Source: Flavobacteriaceae bacterium (GTDB taxonomy: Bacteria; Bacteroidota; Bacteroidia; Flavobacteriales; Flavobacteriaceae). Taken from it: a stretch of 64,000 nucleotides of DNA. The translations under genes and the position numbers were made by a program. Of this stretch, positions 42,907 to 53,598 are shown piece after piece (the stretch's first letter is position 1; every line of letters begins with the position of its first letter). Location of the stretch: positions 1 through 64,000 of the forward strand of contig JANSXF010000013.1 in NCBI GenBank assembly GCA_024743095.1, in the 5' to 3' direction. The notes beneath the pieces are model-generated. The model saw nothing but the letters and a program-made list of their open reading frames with translations, made no database searches and was not told the DNA's origin.

Positions 42907-44070
42907 CTACCTATTCAAGGCTTTGATATACTGTGCCGGGGTAACATTTTTTCTTTTCTTGAAGGCATTGTAGAAAGATACCTTATTGTTGAATCCAGAA
43001 GCATAAATGATGTCCGTAATGGAATCCACTTGATGTGGGTTTTCATCGATATATGCCAAGCATTCGTTGATACGGTAATCATTGATGAATTCGTAAAAGT
43101 TTTTGTTGAACTCCTGATTGATGACTTGGGAAAGGCTGTAACGGTCTGTATTAAGTTTTTTGGCCAAGATTTCCAAGGATAATGTGTGGTTCAAGTATAC
43201 TTTCTCGTCCATGGAAGCGATAAGTTGTGCTTTTAATGTTTGGGACATGGCAATGGTCAATCCGGAGTTTTGATACTTTTCCTTGATTTGATCTTTGTCC
43301 AATCTTGGTTGTAAGGGTTCTGTCACGATTGAGGGAAACAGGTAAAGCAAGAATGAAATTATGATAATGAATACCGAAAAGAAGTAGGCGATCATATATC
43401 TAGTGATATGGATAAGTGAAAATTCATCTTTAAATAAGGCACCTATTATGGAGATCAGAAATATGGAAAGGAAGAACAGGACAAGGGTTCTTAGCCAATT
43501 GCGGTCCATAATGTCAATCCGTTTTCTATACTTCACATATTGTTTGACGATCAGGATTATAAATATGCCAAAATAAACACTTTTAAGATAGTAGTTGTTC
43601 AAGAATTGCACGCCCAGTTTCCTGAGTCCATTGCCCGGGAAGCTATTGTTGGTATTGGTCAATACGAGAATCAACAATAAACTTACAATAAAAACACTAA
43701 AGAAAAGTGCCGTTACAGGTGTTTGCGTTTTTCTATGGGGATAGACCTTCCTTTCGATATATAGAAAAAGTGAGGGGCCCAAAAGAAACGAAACACTTGA
43801 ATAAAATGGGATTTTGGGTATATGTAACATGCCATCCCACCATACTAAGGTAAGCTCAAGAAGAATGGCGGCCATTGCTGCCATAAAAATCCCCATGTAC
43901 ACATTATGTTTCTTTAAAATAATAAGGTAACTGCCGACTCCAGCGCCCAAAAGGGATATTCCAATGAATATAAAATGAAGTAGATTGAGTTCGCTGGGGA
44001 TGGCGGTCTCGATACTATTTAAAGGCAGTATAGCCTTTGTCCAAAAGGAAAAAGCCGATACGTCCTCCAT
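42907..44070 (-). CDS. AraC-family transcriptional regulator with N-terminal membrane domain
   Basis: 387 aa; about 7 hydrophobic segments then C-terminal HTH LSLEILAKKLNTDRYSLSQVINQEFNKNFYEFINDYRINECLAYI...FNNKVSFYNAFKKRKNVTPAQYIK. Confidence 0.93.
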   Translation of the reverse strand: MEDVSAFSFWTKAILPLNSIETAIPSELNLLHFIFIGISLLGAGVGSYLIILKKHNVYMGIFMAAMAAILLELTLVWWDGMLHIPKIPFYSSVSFLLGPSLFLYIERKVYPHRKTQTPVTALFFSVFIVSLLLILVLTNTNNSFPGNGLRKLGVQFLNNYYLKSVYFGIFIILIVKQYVKYRKRIDIMDRNWLRTLVLFFLSIFLISIIGALFKDEFSLIHITRYMIAYFFSVFIIIISFLLYLFPSIVTEPLQPRLDKDQIKEKYQNSGLTIAMSQTLKAQLIASMDEKVYLNHTLSLEILAKKLNTDRYSLSQVINQEFNKNFYEFINDYRINECLAYIDENPHQVDSITDIIYASGFNNKVSFYNAFKKRKNVTPAQYIKALNR

Positions 44071-44323
44071 GGTGAATTAGCTATCAAAATGTTTCGAAAA
44101 TTAGTGATAATAATGAATCGAAACTCTTAAAATTTAAATTTTTATGCATAGCCGAAGTATATTCAACAGTTAAAATATTGAGGGAAAGTACAGGGCGTAT
44201 TTTAGGGGCCAAGGACAGTGTGTCGCCCACATTACCTTTTTGGAGATGCACTGACTAATTTTAATTGGGCAAACGCGATTCCGTTACTCCTGCTTTTTCT
44301 ATTTTTGATGGAAACCAACAGAA

Positions 44324-45943
44324 ATGAAAAAAATCTTTTTAATCATTCCCGTCCTTTTGATTTTTTCTTGCAATACTAAAGAGGGCGTGGACCTTATCGT
44401 TACCAATGCCAATATTTATACCGTGGATGCTGATTTTTCCATAGCCTCCAGTGTGGCCATAAAAGATGGGAGGTTTGTTGCAGTTGGCGATTCCAATGAA
44501 ATTTTGGAAAAGTATAATGCACCAGAACAGATAGATGCCGAGGGCAGGACCATTGTCCCGGGTTTAATTGATGCACACTGTCATTTTTACGGTTTGGGAC
44601 AGAACCAACAAGTGGTTGATTTGGTAGGTACACAAAGTTTTGATGAAGTTGTGGAAAAGGTAGTGGCTTTTCAAAAAGAACGACCATCAACCTTTATTTT
44701 GGGAAGAGGATGGGATCAGAACGATTGGGAAGTAAAAAAGTTCCCTACCAAGGATAAACTGGATGAATTGTTCCCTGACATTCCTGTGGTATTGGAGCGC
44801 ATAGATGGCCATGCCTATCTTGCGAACCAAAAAGCATTGGATATGGCGGATATAAACATTGATACCAAAACTGAAGGAGGCGAAATAGTTAAGGAAAATG
44901 GAGCCATTACCGGAGTTTTGGTAGATGGCCCAATGAGAATGATTGACAATGTGATGCCAAAAGCCAGTTTAGAACAAAAGATACAAGCGCTTAAGGATGC
45001 TGAAAAAATTTCATTGAATTATGGTCTCACTACGGTAAACGACGCAGGTCTTTCTAGGGATATCATTGAATTGATAGATAGCTTGCAGCAGGCTGGCGAA
45101 ATGTCCATTCGTGTATATGCCATGGTATCCAATTATCCTGAAAATCTGGATTATTTTTTAGAAAAAGGCATCATCAAAACGGAAGGTTTGAATGTTCGTT
45201 CGGTAAAAGTATATGGCGATGGAGCTTTAGGTTCTCGGGGAGCGGCATTACGAGTACCCTATTCCGATATGCCAGGGCATTTCGGGGCAATGGTGACCCC
45301 TGTTGACCAAATTGAAGCCTTGGCACAAAGAATTGCGGCCACCGAATATCAAATGAACACCCATGCCATTGGGGATTCGGCCAATATTGTTGTGCTTCGT
45401 GCTTATGAAAAAGCATTGGAGGGCAAAACCGACCGCAGATGGAAGGTGGAGCACGCACAGGTCATATCGCAATCCGATTTCGATTTTTTCAAAAACGGTA
45501 TTGTTCCATCCGTACAGCCCACCCATGCAACTAGCGATATGTACTGGGCCGAGGACAGGTTGGGTGCTGAACGGGTTAAAGGAGCATATGCCTATAAGGA
45601 TTTATTGGATAAAGCAGGGTTGGTGGCTTTGGGGACAGACTTTCCCGTGGAGCAAGTGAACCCATTTTTAACATTTTATGCAGCCGTGGCGCGTCAAGAC
45701 GGGGAACAATATCCCGAGGACGGTTTTCAAATGGAGAATGCCTTGAGCAGAGAGGAAACCTTAAAGGGTATGACCATCTGGGCCGCGTATTCCAATTTTG
45801 AGGAAGATGAAAAAGGTAGTATTGAGGTCGGTAAGTTTGCTGACTTTGTGCTATTGAGCGATAACATTATGACAATTCCATCCGAAGAGATTCCCAGTGT
45901 CGCTGCCGAGCAGGTTTTCTTGGGCGGCCTCCGAATGAAATAA
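44324..45943 (+). CDS. Amidohydrolase family lipoprotein (YtcJ-like)
   Basis: 539 aa; VPGLIDAHCHFYGLG; GRGWDQNDW; VKVYGDGALGSRGAAL; MNTHAIGDSANIVVL. Confidence 0.93.
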   Translation: MKKIFLIIPVLLIFSCNTKEGVDLIVTNANIYTVDADFSIASSVAIKDGRFVAVGDSNEILEKYNAPEQIDAEGRTIVPGLIDAHCHFYGLGQNQQVVDLVGTQSFDEVVEKVVAFQKERPSTFILGRGWDQNDWEVKKFPTKDKLDELFPDIPVVLERIDGHAYLANQKALDMADINIDTKTEGGEIVKENGAITGVLVDGPMRMIDNVMPKASLEQKIQALKDAEKISLNYGLTTVNDAGLSRDIIELIDSLQQAGEMSIRVYAMVSNYPENLDYFLEKGIIKTEGLNVRSVKVYGDGALGSRGAALRVPYSDMPGHFGAMVTPVDQIEALAQRIAATEYQMNTHAIGDSANIVVLRAYEKALEGKTDRRWKVEHAQVISQSDFDFFKNGIVPSVQPTHATSDMYWAEDRLGAERVKGAYAYKDLLDKAGLVALGTDFPVEQVNPFLTFYAAVARQDGEQYPEDGFQMENALSREETLKGMTIWAAYSNFEEDEKGSIEVGKFADFVLLSDNIMTIPSEEIPSVAAEQVFLGGLRMK

Positions 45944-45981
45944 TGTCTGAGATACGCTGGACATAAACATAATCAATAAAA

Positions 45982-46006
45982 AAAGCCCCAAAAAATCCGG
46001 GGCTTT
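45982..46006. terminator. Terminator hairpin between convergent genes
   Basis: AAAGCCCC-N9-GGGGCTTT. Confidence 0.75.
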
Positions 46007-46023
46007 CCTATTATAAAGATTTT

Positions 46024-46557
46024 CTAATAGCTGATAGGTAAGGTAGCTCTTGTAGTTCCCCAGCCCATTACCAAATTTCCGTTATCATCGAAAGCAATAC
46101 CAAAAGCTTCCAATTCTTCGCTATCCGTGGAAGTGGTTGCTGTGGCTCTGACCACATCGCTATCACTGTCATAGGAATAAGCTCCCCACTGATGCAAGTT
46201 GCTGTTCAAGATTACCGTCCACTCATCTTCACCGGGTATGGTGAACAAGGAATATGAACCTGCTTTAACGGTTTTTCCATCAATTTTGGCATCCTTGTAA
46301 AACGTAATTTCCGATGCTTCGTTCGCACCTGTTCTCCAAACTTTTCCCACGGGGGCCAATTCAGCAAGACTACGTCCCTTCAACTGAGGACGGCTATAAA
46401 TAACACGTGCAGCCTTAACCGTTTCCCTTGAGCTTGCAGGATAATATGCAATGTCCGCAGGGCTCTTGTCCAGTCCGCTGAATTTTTGGGCAACGGCATC
46501 TGTAGAGAACACCAATCCTGTACAAAGCACTAAAAGTAATACTGTTAATTTCTTCAT
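46024..46557 (-). CDS. DUF2911 domain protein
   Basis: 177 aa secreted; SRETVKAARVIYSRPQLKGRSLAELAPVGKVWRTGANEASEITF. Confidence 0.88.
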   Translation of the reverse strand: MKKLTVLLLVLCTGLVFSTDAVAQKFSGLDKSPADIAYYPASSRETVKAARVIYSRPQLKGRSLAELAPVGKVWRTGANEASEITFYKDAKIDGKTVKAGSYSLFTIPGEDEWTVILNSNLHQWGAYSYDSDSDVVRATATTSTDSEELEAFGIAFDDNGNLVMGWGTTRATLPISY

Positions 46558-46676
46558 GATTGTGATTTAAGTTTCTTTCAAAACTAGTTAATTAAATGTT
46601 GTTTAAACATACAGACGGAAAAATTAAGCAACCTTACAATAGGGGGCGGGTTAAAAACATAAATTATAATCATATT

Positions 46677-46706
46677 ACAAAAAAGTATTTATTAATACTT
46701 TTTTGT
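46677..46706. promoter_or_regulatory. 13-bp perfect hairpin between divergent DUF2911 gene and asnB
   Basis: ACAAAAAAGTATT-TATT-AATACTTTTTTGT. Confidence 0.55.
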
Positions 46707-46795
46707 TTTAATGTGTAATTTATATTGACTTGAGTGTTTTGTTTTTTAGTATTTAGGTTCATTTTTGTTTCAAAATTGTTATTAAATTTATTTGT

Positions 46796-48466
46796 ATGTG
46801 TGGTATTGTTTGCGCATTTGATGTGAAGGAAAGTACAGAGGTACTTAGGCCCCAATTGTTGGAGATGTCGAAGAAGGTAAGGCACCGTGGGCCGGATTGG
46901 AGCGGTATTTATTCCGATGATAAAGCTATTTTGGCCCATGAGAGATTGGCCATTGTGGATCCAGCTTCAGGAAAACAACCGTTGTTGAGCGCCGATGGTA
47001 AATTGGTGCTTGCTGCCAATGGAGAAATATATAATCATCAAGAGCTCAGAAAGCAGTTCAATGGAAAATATGATTTTAAAACGCAATCCGATTGCGAGGT
47101 TATTTTAGCATTGTATCAGGAAAAAGGACCTGATTTTGTGGATGAGATGAACGGAATCTTTGGTTTTGCCATTTATGACTCGGAAAAGGATGAGTATTTC
47201 ATTGCCCGTGACCATATGGGGATTATTCCCTTGTATATCGGTTGGGACAAAAACGGGACCTTTTACGTAGCCTCCGAATTAAAAGCTTTGGAAGGAACAT
47301 GTTCCAAAATCCAATTGTTTCCTCCCGGACACTACATGCATAGTTCCGATGGTGAGTTTGTCAGATGGTACAAGCGTGATTGGATGGAGTACGATGCCGT
47401 AAAGGAGAACCAGACCAGTATTCAAAAAATAAAGGATGCCCTAGAGGCGGCGGTTCACCGTCAATTGATGTCCGATGTACCTTATGGAGTTTTACTTTCA
47501 GGTGGGTTGGATTCGTCAGTGACATCCGCAATCGCAAAAAAATATTCCCAAAAACGTATTGAGTCTGGAGACACTGCTGATGCTTGGTGGCCACAACTGC
47601 ACTCATTCTCCGTAGGGTTGGAAGGTTCGCCCGATTTGGCTGCAGCCCAAAAAGTAGCCGATCATATCGGAACGGTACACCACGAAATCAAATTTACCAT
47701 TCAAGAAGGTCTTGATGCGATAAAAGATGTTGTTTATAATCTAGAAACTTACGATATTACAACCATAAGAGCCTCAACTCCAATGTACTTAATGGCAAGG
47801 GTAATCAAATCCATGGGGATCAAGATGGTGCTCTCAGGTGAAGGGGCAGATGAATTGTTCGGTGGATATCTTTATTTTCACAAAGCTCCAAGCCCAAAGG
47901 ATTTTCATGAAGAAACCGTGAGAAAACTGGACAAGCTCCACATGTACGACTGTCTCAGGGCAAACAAGTCGTTGGCCGCTTGGGGTATTGAGGGGCGCGT
48001 ACCCTTCTTGGACAAAGAGTTTATGGATGTAGCAATGAGCATCAACCCAAAAGATAAGATGATCAATGGCGAGCGCATGGAAAAATGGGTAGTACGCAAG
48101 GCATTTGAGGATTACTTGCCAGAAAGTGTGGCCTGGAGACAAAAGGAACAATTTTCGGATGGTGTCGGATACAGTTGGATAGATACCTTAAAAGCTGTTG
48201 TGGCCGAAGAAATAACGGATGAGCAATTGGAGAACGCACATTTCAAGTTCCCAATTCAGACGCCTACATCGAAAGAAGAATATTATTATCGTTCAATTTT
48301 TGAAAGTCATTTCCCCTCGGATGCGGCAGCCTTGAGCGTGCCACAAGAGCCATCGGTGGCCTGTAGTACCAAAATTGCCTTGGAGTGGGACGAAGCTTTT
48401 AAGAACATGAACGACCCATCGGGAAGAGCTGTGGCTAAGGTTCATACCGATGCGTATGTGAAATAA
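46796..48466 (+). CDS. asnB: Asparagine synthase (glutamine-hydrolysing)
   Basis: MCGIVCAFD class II GATase start; VLLSGGLDSSVTSAIA PP-loop; GEGADELFGGYLYF. Confidence 0.98.
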   Translation: MCGIVCAFDVKESTEVLRPQLLEMSKKVRHRGPDWSGIYSDDKAILAHERLAIVDPASGKQPLLSADGKLVLAANGEIYNHQELRKQFNGKYDFKTQSDCEVILALYQEKGPDFVDEMNGIFGFAIYDSEKDEYFIARDHMGIIPLYIGWDKNGTFYVASELKALEGTCSKIQLFPPGHYMHSSDGEFVRWYKRDWMEYDAVKENQTSIQKIKDALEAAVHRQLMSDVPYGVLLSGGLDSSVTSAIAKKYSQKRIESGDTADAWWPQLHSFSVGLEGSPDLAAAQKVADHIGTVHHEIKFTIQEGLDAIKDVVYNLETYDITTIRASTPMYLMARVIKSMGIKMVLSGEGADELFGGYLYFHKAPSPKDFHEETVRKLDKLHMYDCLRANKSLAAWGIEGRVPFLDKEFMDVAMSINPKDKMINGERMEKWVVRKAFEDYLPESVAWRQKEQFSDGVGYSWIDTLKAVVAEEITDEQLENAHFKFPIQTPTSKEEYYYRSIFESHFPSDAAALSVPQEPSVACSTKIALEWDEAFKNMNDPSGRAVAKVHTDAYVK

Positions 48467-48534
48467 CCCCCGTTTAAACCAACCAAACGATATGGAGCAG
48501 TTAATCTAACTAGTTTCATTTTTTAATTAGTCCG

Positions 48535-48560
48535 AAAAGCCCCTTGTCCAAGGGGCTTTT
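48535..48560. terminator. Terminator of asnB
   Basis: AAAAGCCCCTT-GTCC-AAGGGGCTTTT. Confidence 0.88.
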
Positions 48561-48703
48561 TAGTTGTCTGGAGCAGTAGGTGGATATAAGCTCTTAACCA
48601 AGTCGTTTTCCACAGTTTTTGTTGATAACTTAGGGTGTCCAATAAGCAGTTTAAGGCCATTTGCACAGGGTATTGATTATATTTGTAAGATTTGAATTTT
48701 TGA

Positions 48704-50662
<1,959 letters not shown>

Positions 50663-50681
50663 ATAACAAGCGTTTCACAAC

Positions 50682-50710
50682 AAAAACTCGCCCTACCAAG
50701 GCGAGTTTTT
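50682..50710 (+). terminator. Terminator of gyrB
   Basis: AAAAACTCGCC-CTACCAA-GGCGAGTTTTT. Confidence 0.88.
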
Positions 50711-50735
50711 TAGTTTTGGGTAAAACATCAACATC

Positions 50736-51746
50736 ATGAAAAGAATAATTTTAGGAATAGCACTGATTTCTGTTACTATGGGCAAGGCCCAGGACCTGAA
50801 CGATATTTTTGTTTCAGGTGTGGCGGATGCTGAACGATTTGCCAATGCATATTTGTCTCCCGTTTCTGAAGGGGCCATTTACAGTATTTCCAATGGATGG
50901 TACAATACTGCGGACGCCAAACCTTTGGGTGGATTCGAAATTTCTATTATTGGAAACATGACCGGTTTTAAGAACAAGGATGATAAAAAAGCATTTTTGT
51001 TAGATCCGGCCGATTATGAAAATTTGGATTTTGTGGACAATTCCGGCCAACCCAGAATGGTCTCTACTGCTTTGGGGGACATTGAGGGGGTAGGGGTCTT
51101 TGTTGAGGACCAAAGCGGTGTCTTCCGCGAGGACTTTGAGCTTCCATCGGGGCTTGCTGCAGAAAACCTTGATTTTATCCCATCGGGATATATTCAGGCA
51201 AGTGTTGGTTTGATCAAGGGATTGGAAGTGAAGGCTCGTTTTTTGCCAAAGATCAAATTTGATGACGATGCAAAACTCGGGCTCTTCGGGGCGGGGCTAC
51301 AGTACGATTTTACCAAAATATTGCCTGCCGATAAAGTGATGCCCGTTGCTATTTCAGCAGTAATAGGATATACCAATTTAAACGGCGAATACGACTTTAC
51401 CGATTCATCCACCATTGAAGGTAACAATCAACGGATTGATGCAAACTTTAAAACTTGGAATTTTAGCGCGGTCGTTTCCACCAAAAATATCCCGGTAATC
51501 AATTTTTATGGGGGACTTGGGTATATCACAGGTAAATCGGATATAGACCTTTTGGGGACCTATGAAGCGAACGGACCCTTCTTTTCGGAAACCGTTATAG
51601 ATCCCTTTACCGTATCCCAAAACGCAAGTGGTGTTGCCGCCACTTTGGGCACCAAGTTGAAATTGGGCTTTTTTAGGCTTAATGCAGAATATAATATGGC
51701 CGAATTCAGCACCTTCACTTTCGGTGTCAACTTTGGATTCAGGTAG
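50736..51746 (+). CDS. Secreted outer-membrane-type protein (DUF6588-like)
   Basis: 336 aa; signal peptide; YLSPVSEGAIYSISNGWYNTADAKPLGGFEISI; barrel-like C-term FSTFTFGVNFGFR. Confidence 0.78.
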   Translation: MKRIILGIALISVTMGKAQDLNDIFVSGVADAERFANAYLSPVSEGAIYSISNGWYNTADAKPLGGFEISIIGNMTGFKNKDDKKAFLLDPADYENLDFVDNSGQPRMVSTALGDIEGVGVFVEDQSGVFREDFELPSGLAAENLDFIPSGYIQASVGLIKGLEVKARFLPKIKFDDDAKLGLFGAGLQYDFTKILPADKVMPVAISAVIGYTNLNGEYDFTDSSTIEGNNQRIDANFKTWNFSAVVSTKNIPVINFYGGLGYITGKSDIDLLGTYEANGPFFSETVIDPFTVSQNASGVAATLGTKLKLGFFRLNAEYNMAEFSTFTFGVNFGFR

Positions 51747-51787
51747 AAAGAAAACAAATCAACCGACCGAAACGACCGAAATAAAGA

Positions 51788-51806
51788 AGGCCCCGTAATG
51801 GGGCCT
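51788..51806. terminator. Terminator hairpin between convergent genes
   Basis: AGGCCCC-GTAAT-GGGGCCT. Confidence 0.75.
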
Positions 51807-51833
51807 CCTATTTTCATATATGTAGTCTTCACG

Positions 51834-52205
51834 TCATTCCCTGGTGGCGAAGACCGAGCCATTATCCAAGGTCAATATCTCCGGTTTTTTTGCTTTTTCC
51901 AAGCTCACGGTAATATCGGTCACTTCGGGATCACCGTACGTAATGGAATACGTCCCGTTTTCCTCGGACCATTTAAAGTCGGTATAAAAAATTAATTTGG
52001 AGTTCGAATACCTTTGGTACCTGCCTAGGTATACATCATTAAAAATCCATTCTTCGCGAAGGGTGCTGGAATTTTTGTCCTCAATACTGGAAGATTCAAT
52101 TCTTGCCCAGATGCCCAGAATAGGGTCGTGGTTCTCTGGTACTCGGGTACAGTTGCTTATGGCGATGATGCCAATAATGGACAACAATGAAAAGAGCTTT
52201 TTCAT
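51834..52205 (-). CDS. Small lipoprotein, lipocalin-like size, function unknown
   Basis: 123 aa; MKKLFSLLSIIGIIAISNC lipobox, GIWARIESSSIEDK...EEWIFNDVYLGRY. Confidence 0.7.
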   Translation of the reverse strand: MKKLFSLLSIIGIIAISNCTRVPENHDPILGIWARIESSSIEDKNSSTLREEWIFNDVYLGRYQRYSNSKLIFYTDFKWSEENGTYSITYGDPEVTDITVSLEKAKKPEILTLDNGSVFATRE

Positions 52206-52447
52206 AGGTCAAGTAGGTTACGTTAAATTTGGGACTATAAGAACGTGGCATTGTAGGAATCTATTGTATAAAATTTATAAAATATTTCTTTTTTTAGGTG
52301 CAACCTGGTGTATTCGGCTTTTCTTCGCTACAAATTGACTTTTAGATGGTATAATTTGATGTAATTGGCTCGCTAAAACTGGTAAAAGTCAGCTTCTTTC
52401 TGCGTCAAATGCATTATTTTTGAAGACTAAAATTTAAATCTTTACAA

Positions 52448-53374
52448 ATGAAAGTTACCGTAGTTGGAGCAGGCGCAGTGGGAGCAAGCTGTGCAGAATA
52501 CATAGCAATGAAAAATTTTGCGGCAGAAGTTGTTTTATTGGATATCAAAGAAGGGTATGCCGAAGGTAAGGCCATGGATTTGATGCAGACAGCCTCTTTG
52601 AACGGTTTTGATACCAAAATTACAGGGAGTACAAGTGATTACAGTAAAACAGCAGGTAGTGATATCGCAGTGATCACCTCTGGCATTCCACGTAAACCGG
52701 GTATGACGCGCGAGGAGTTGATCGGGATCAACGCTGGCATCGTAAAAACCGTTGCAACAAGCCTGATCGAGCATTCTCCAGAGGTAACAATAATAGTAGT
52801 GAGCAACCCAATGGATACCATGACCTATTTGGTGCACAAAGCAACTGGACTTCCAAAAAACAAGATCATTGGTATGGGTGGGGCCTTGGACAGCGCACGT
52901 TTTAAATATAGGTTGGCGGAAGCCTTGGGAGCTCCAATTTCCGATGTGGACGGTATGGTGATAGGCGGACACAGTGATGTGGGAATGGTTCCACTAATCG
53001 GTCATGCTACTAGAAACAGTGTAAAAGTTTCCGAATTCCTGTCGGAAGATAAAATGAACTGGGTAGTGGAAGAGACCAAGGTTGGAGGAGCTACCTTGAC
53101 CAAATTGTTGGGTACAAGTGCTTGGTATGCCCCAGGTGCTGCCGTATCCGGATTGGTACAGGCCATTGCTTGCGATCAAAAGAAAATGTTCCCATGCTCA
53201 ACACTATTGGAAGGTGAGTACGGATTGAATGATATTTGTATCGGTGTCCCAGTTATTTTGGGCAAGAATGGAATCGAAAAAATCGTTGAAATCGAATTGT
53301 CCGATACGGAAAAAGCCAAAATGCAAGAAAGTGCGGAAGGCGTTAAAAAAACCAATGGACTATTGGATGTCTAA
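52448..53374 (+). CDS. mdh: Malate dehydrogenase
   Basis: MKVTVVGAGAVGASCAEYIA; SGIPRKPGMTREELIGINAGIV; SNPMDTMTYLVHKATG. Confidence 0.96.
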   Translation: MKVTVVGAGAVGASCAEYIAMKNFAAEVVLLDIKEGYAEGKAMDLMQTASLNGFDTKITGSTSDYSKTAGSDIAVITSGIPRKPGMTREELIGINAGIVKTVATSLIEHSPEVTIIVVSNPMDTMTYLVHKATGLPKNKIIGMGGALDSARFKYRLAEALGAPISDVDGMVIGGHSDVGMVPLIGHATRNSVKVSEFLSEDKMNWVVEETKVGGATLTKLLGTSAWYAPGAAVSGLVQAIACDQKKMFPCSTLLEGEYGLNDICIGVPVILGKNGIEKIVEIELSDTEKAKMQESAEGVKKTNGLLDV

Positions 53375-53401
53375 ATTGAATAAACCATAACCAACTAAAA
53401 T

Positions 53402-53474
53402 GTCATTTCGGACGCGACCTCAAAGAGCTTTACCATCAATTTGTATGGAAATTTCAAGGTTTGTCCGGAATGAC
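53402..53474. repeat. Intergenic REP-like imperfect palindrome
   Basis: GTCATTTCGGAC...GTCCGGAATGAC, with inner CCAT...ATGG. Confidence 0.55.
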
Positions 53475-53598
53475 GTTTTCATTTAGACAGCATAACCATC
53501 GACCGTAATTGCAATTACATTAATTTCTATTGTCAAATCTTATCGGAAATGATATATTTGCACGCTGTTTAAGAAAACTTCTAAAAAATTAACAATCA

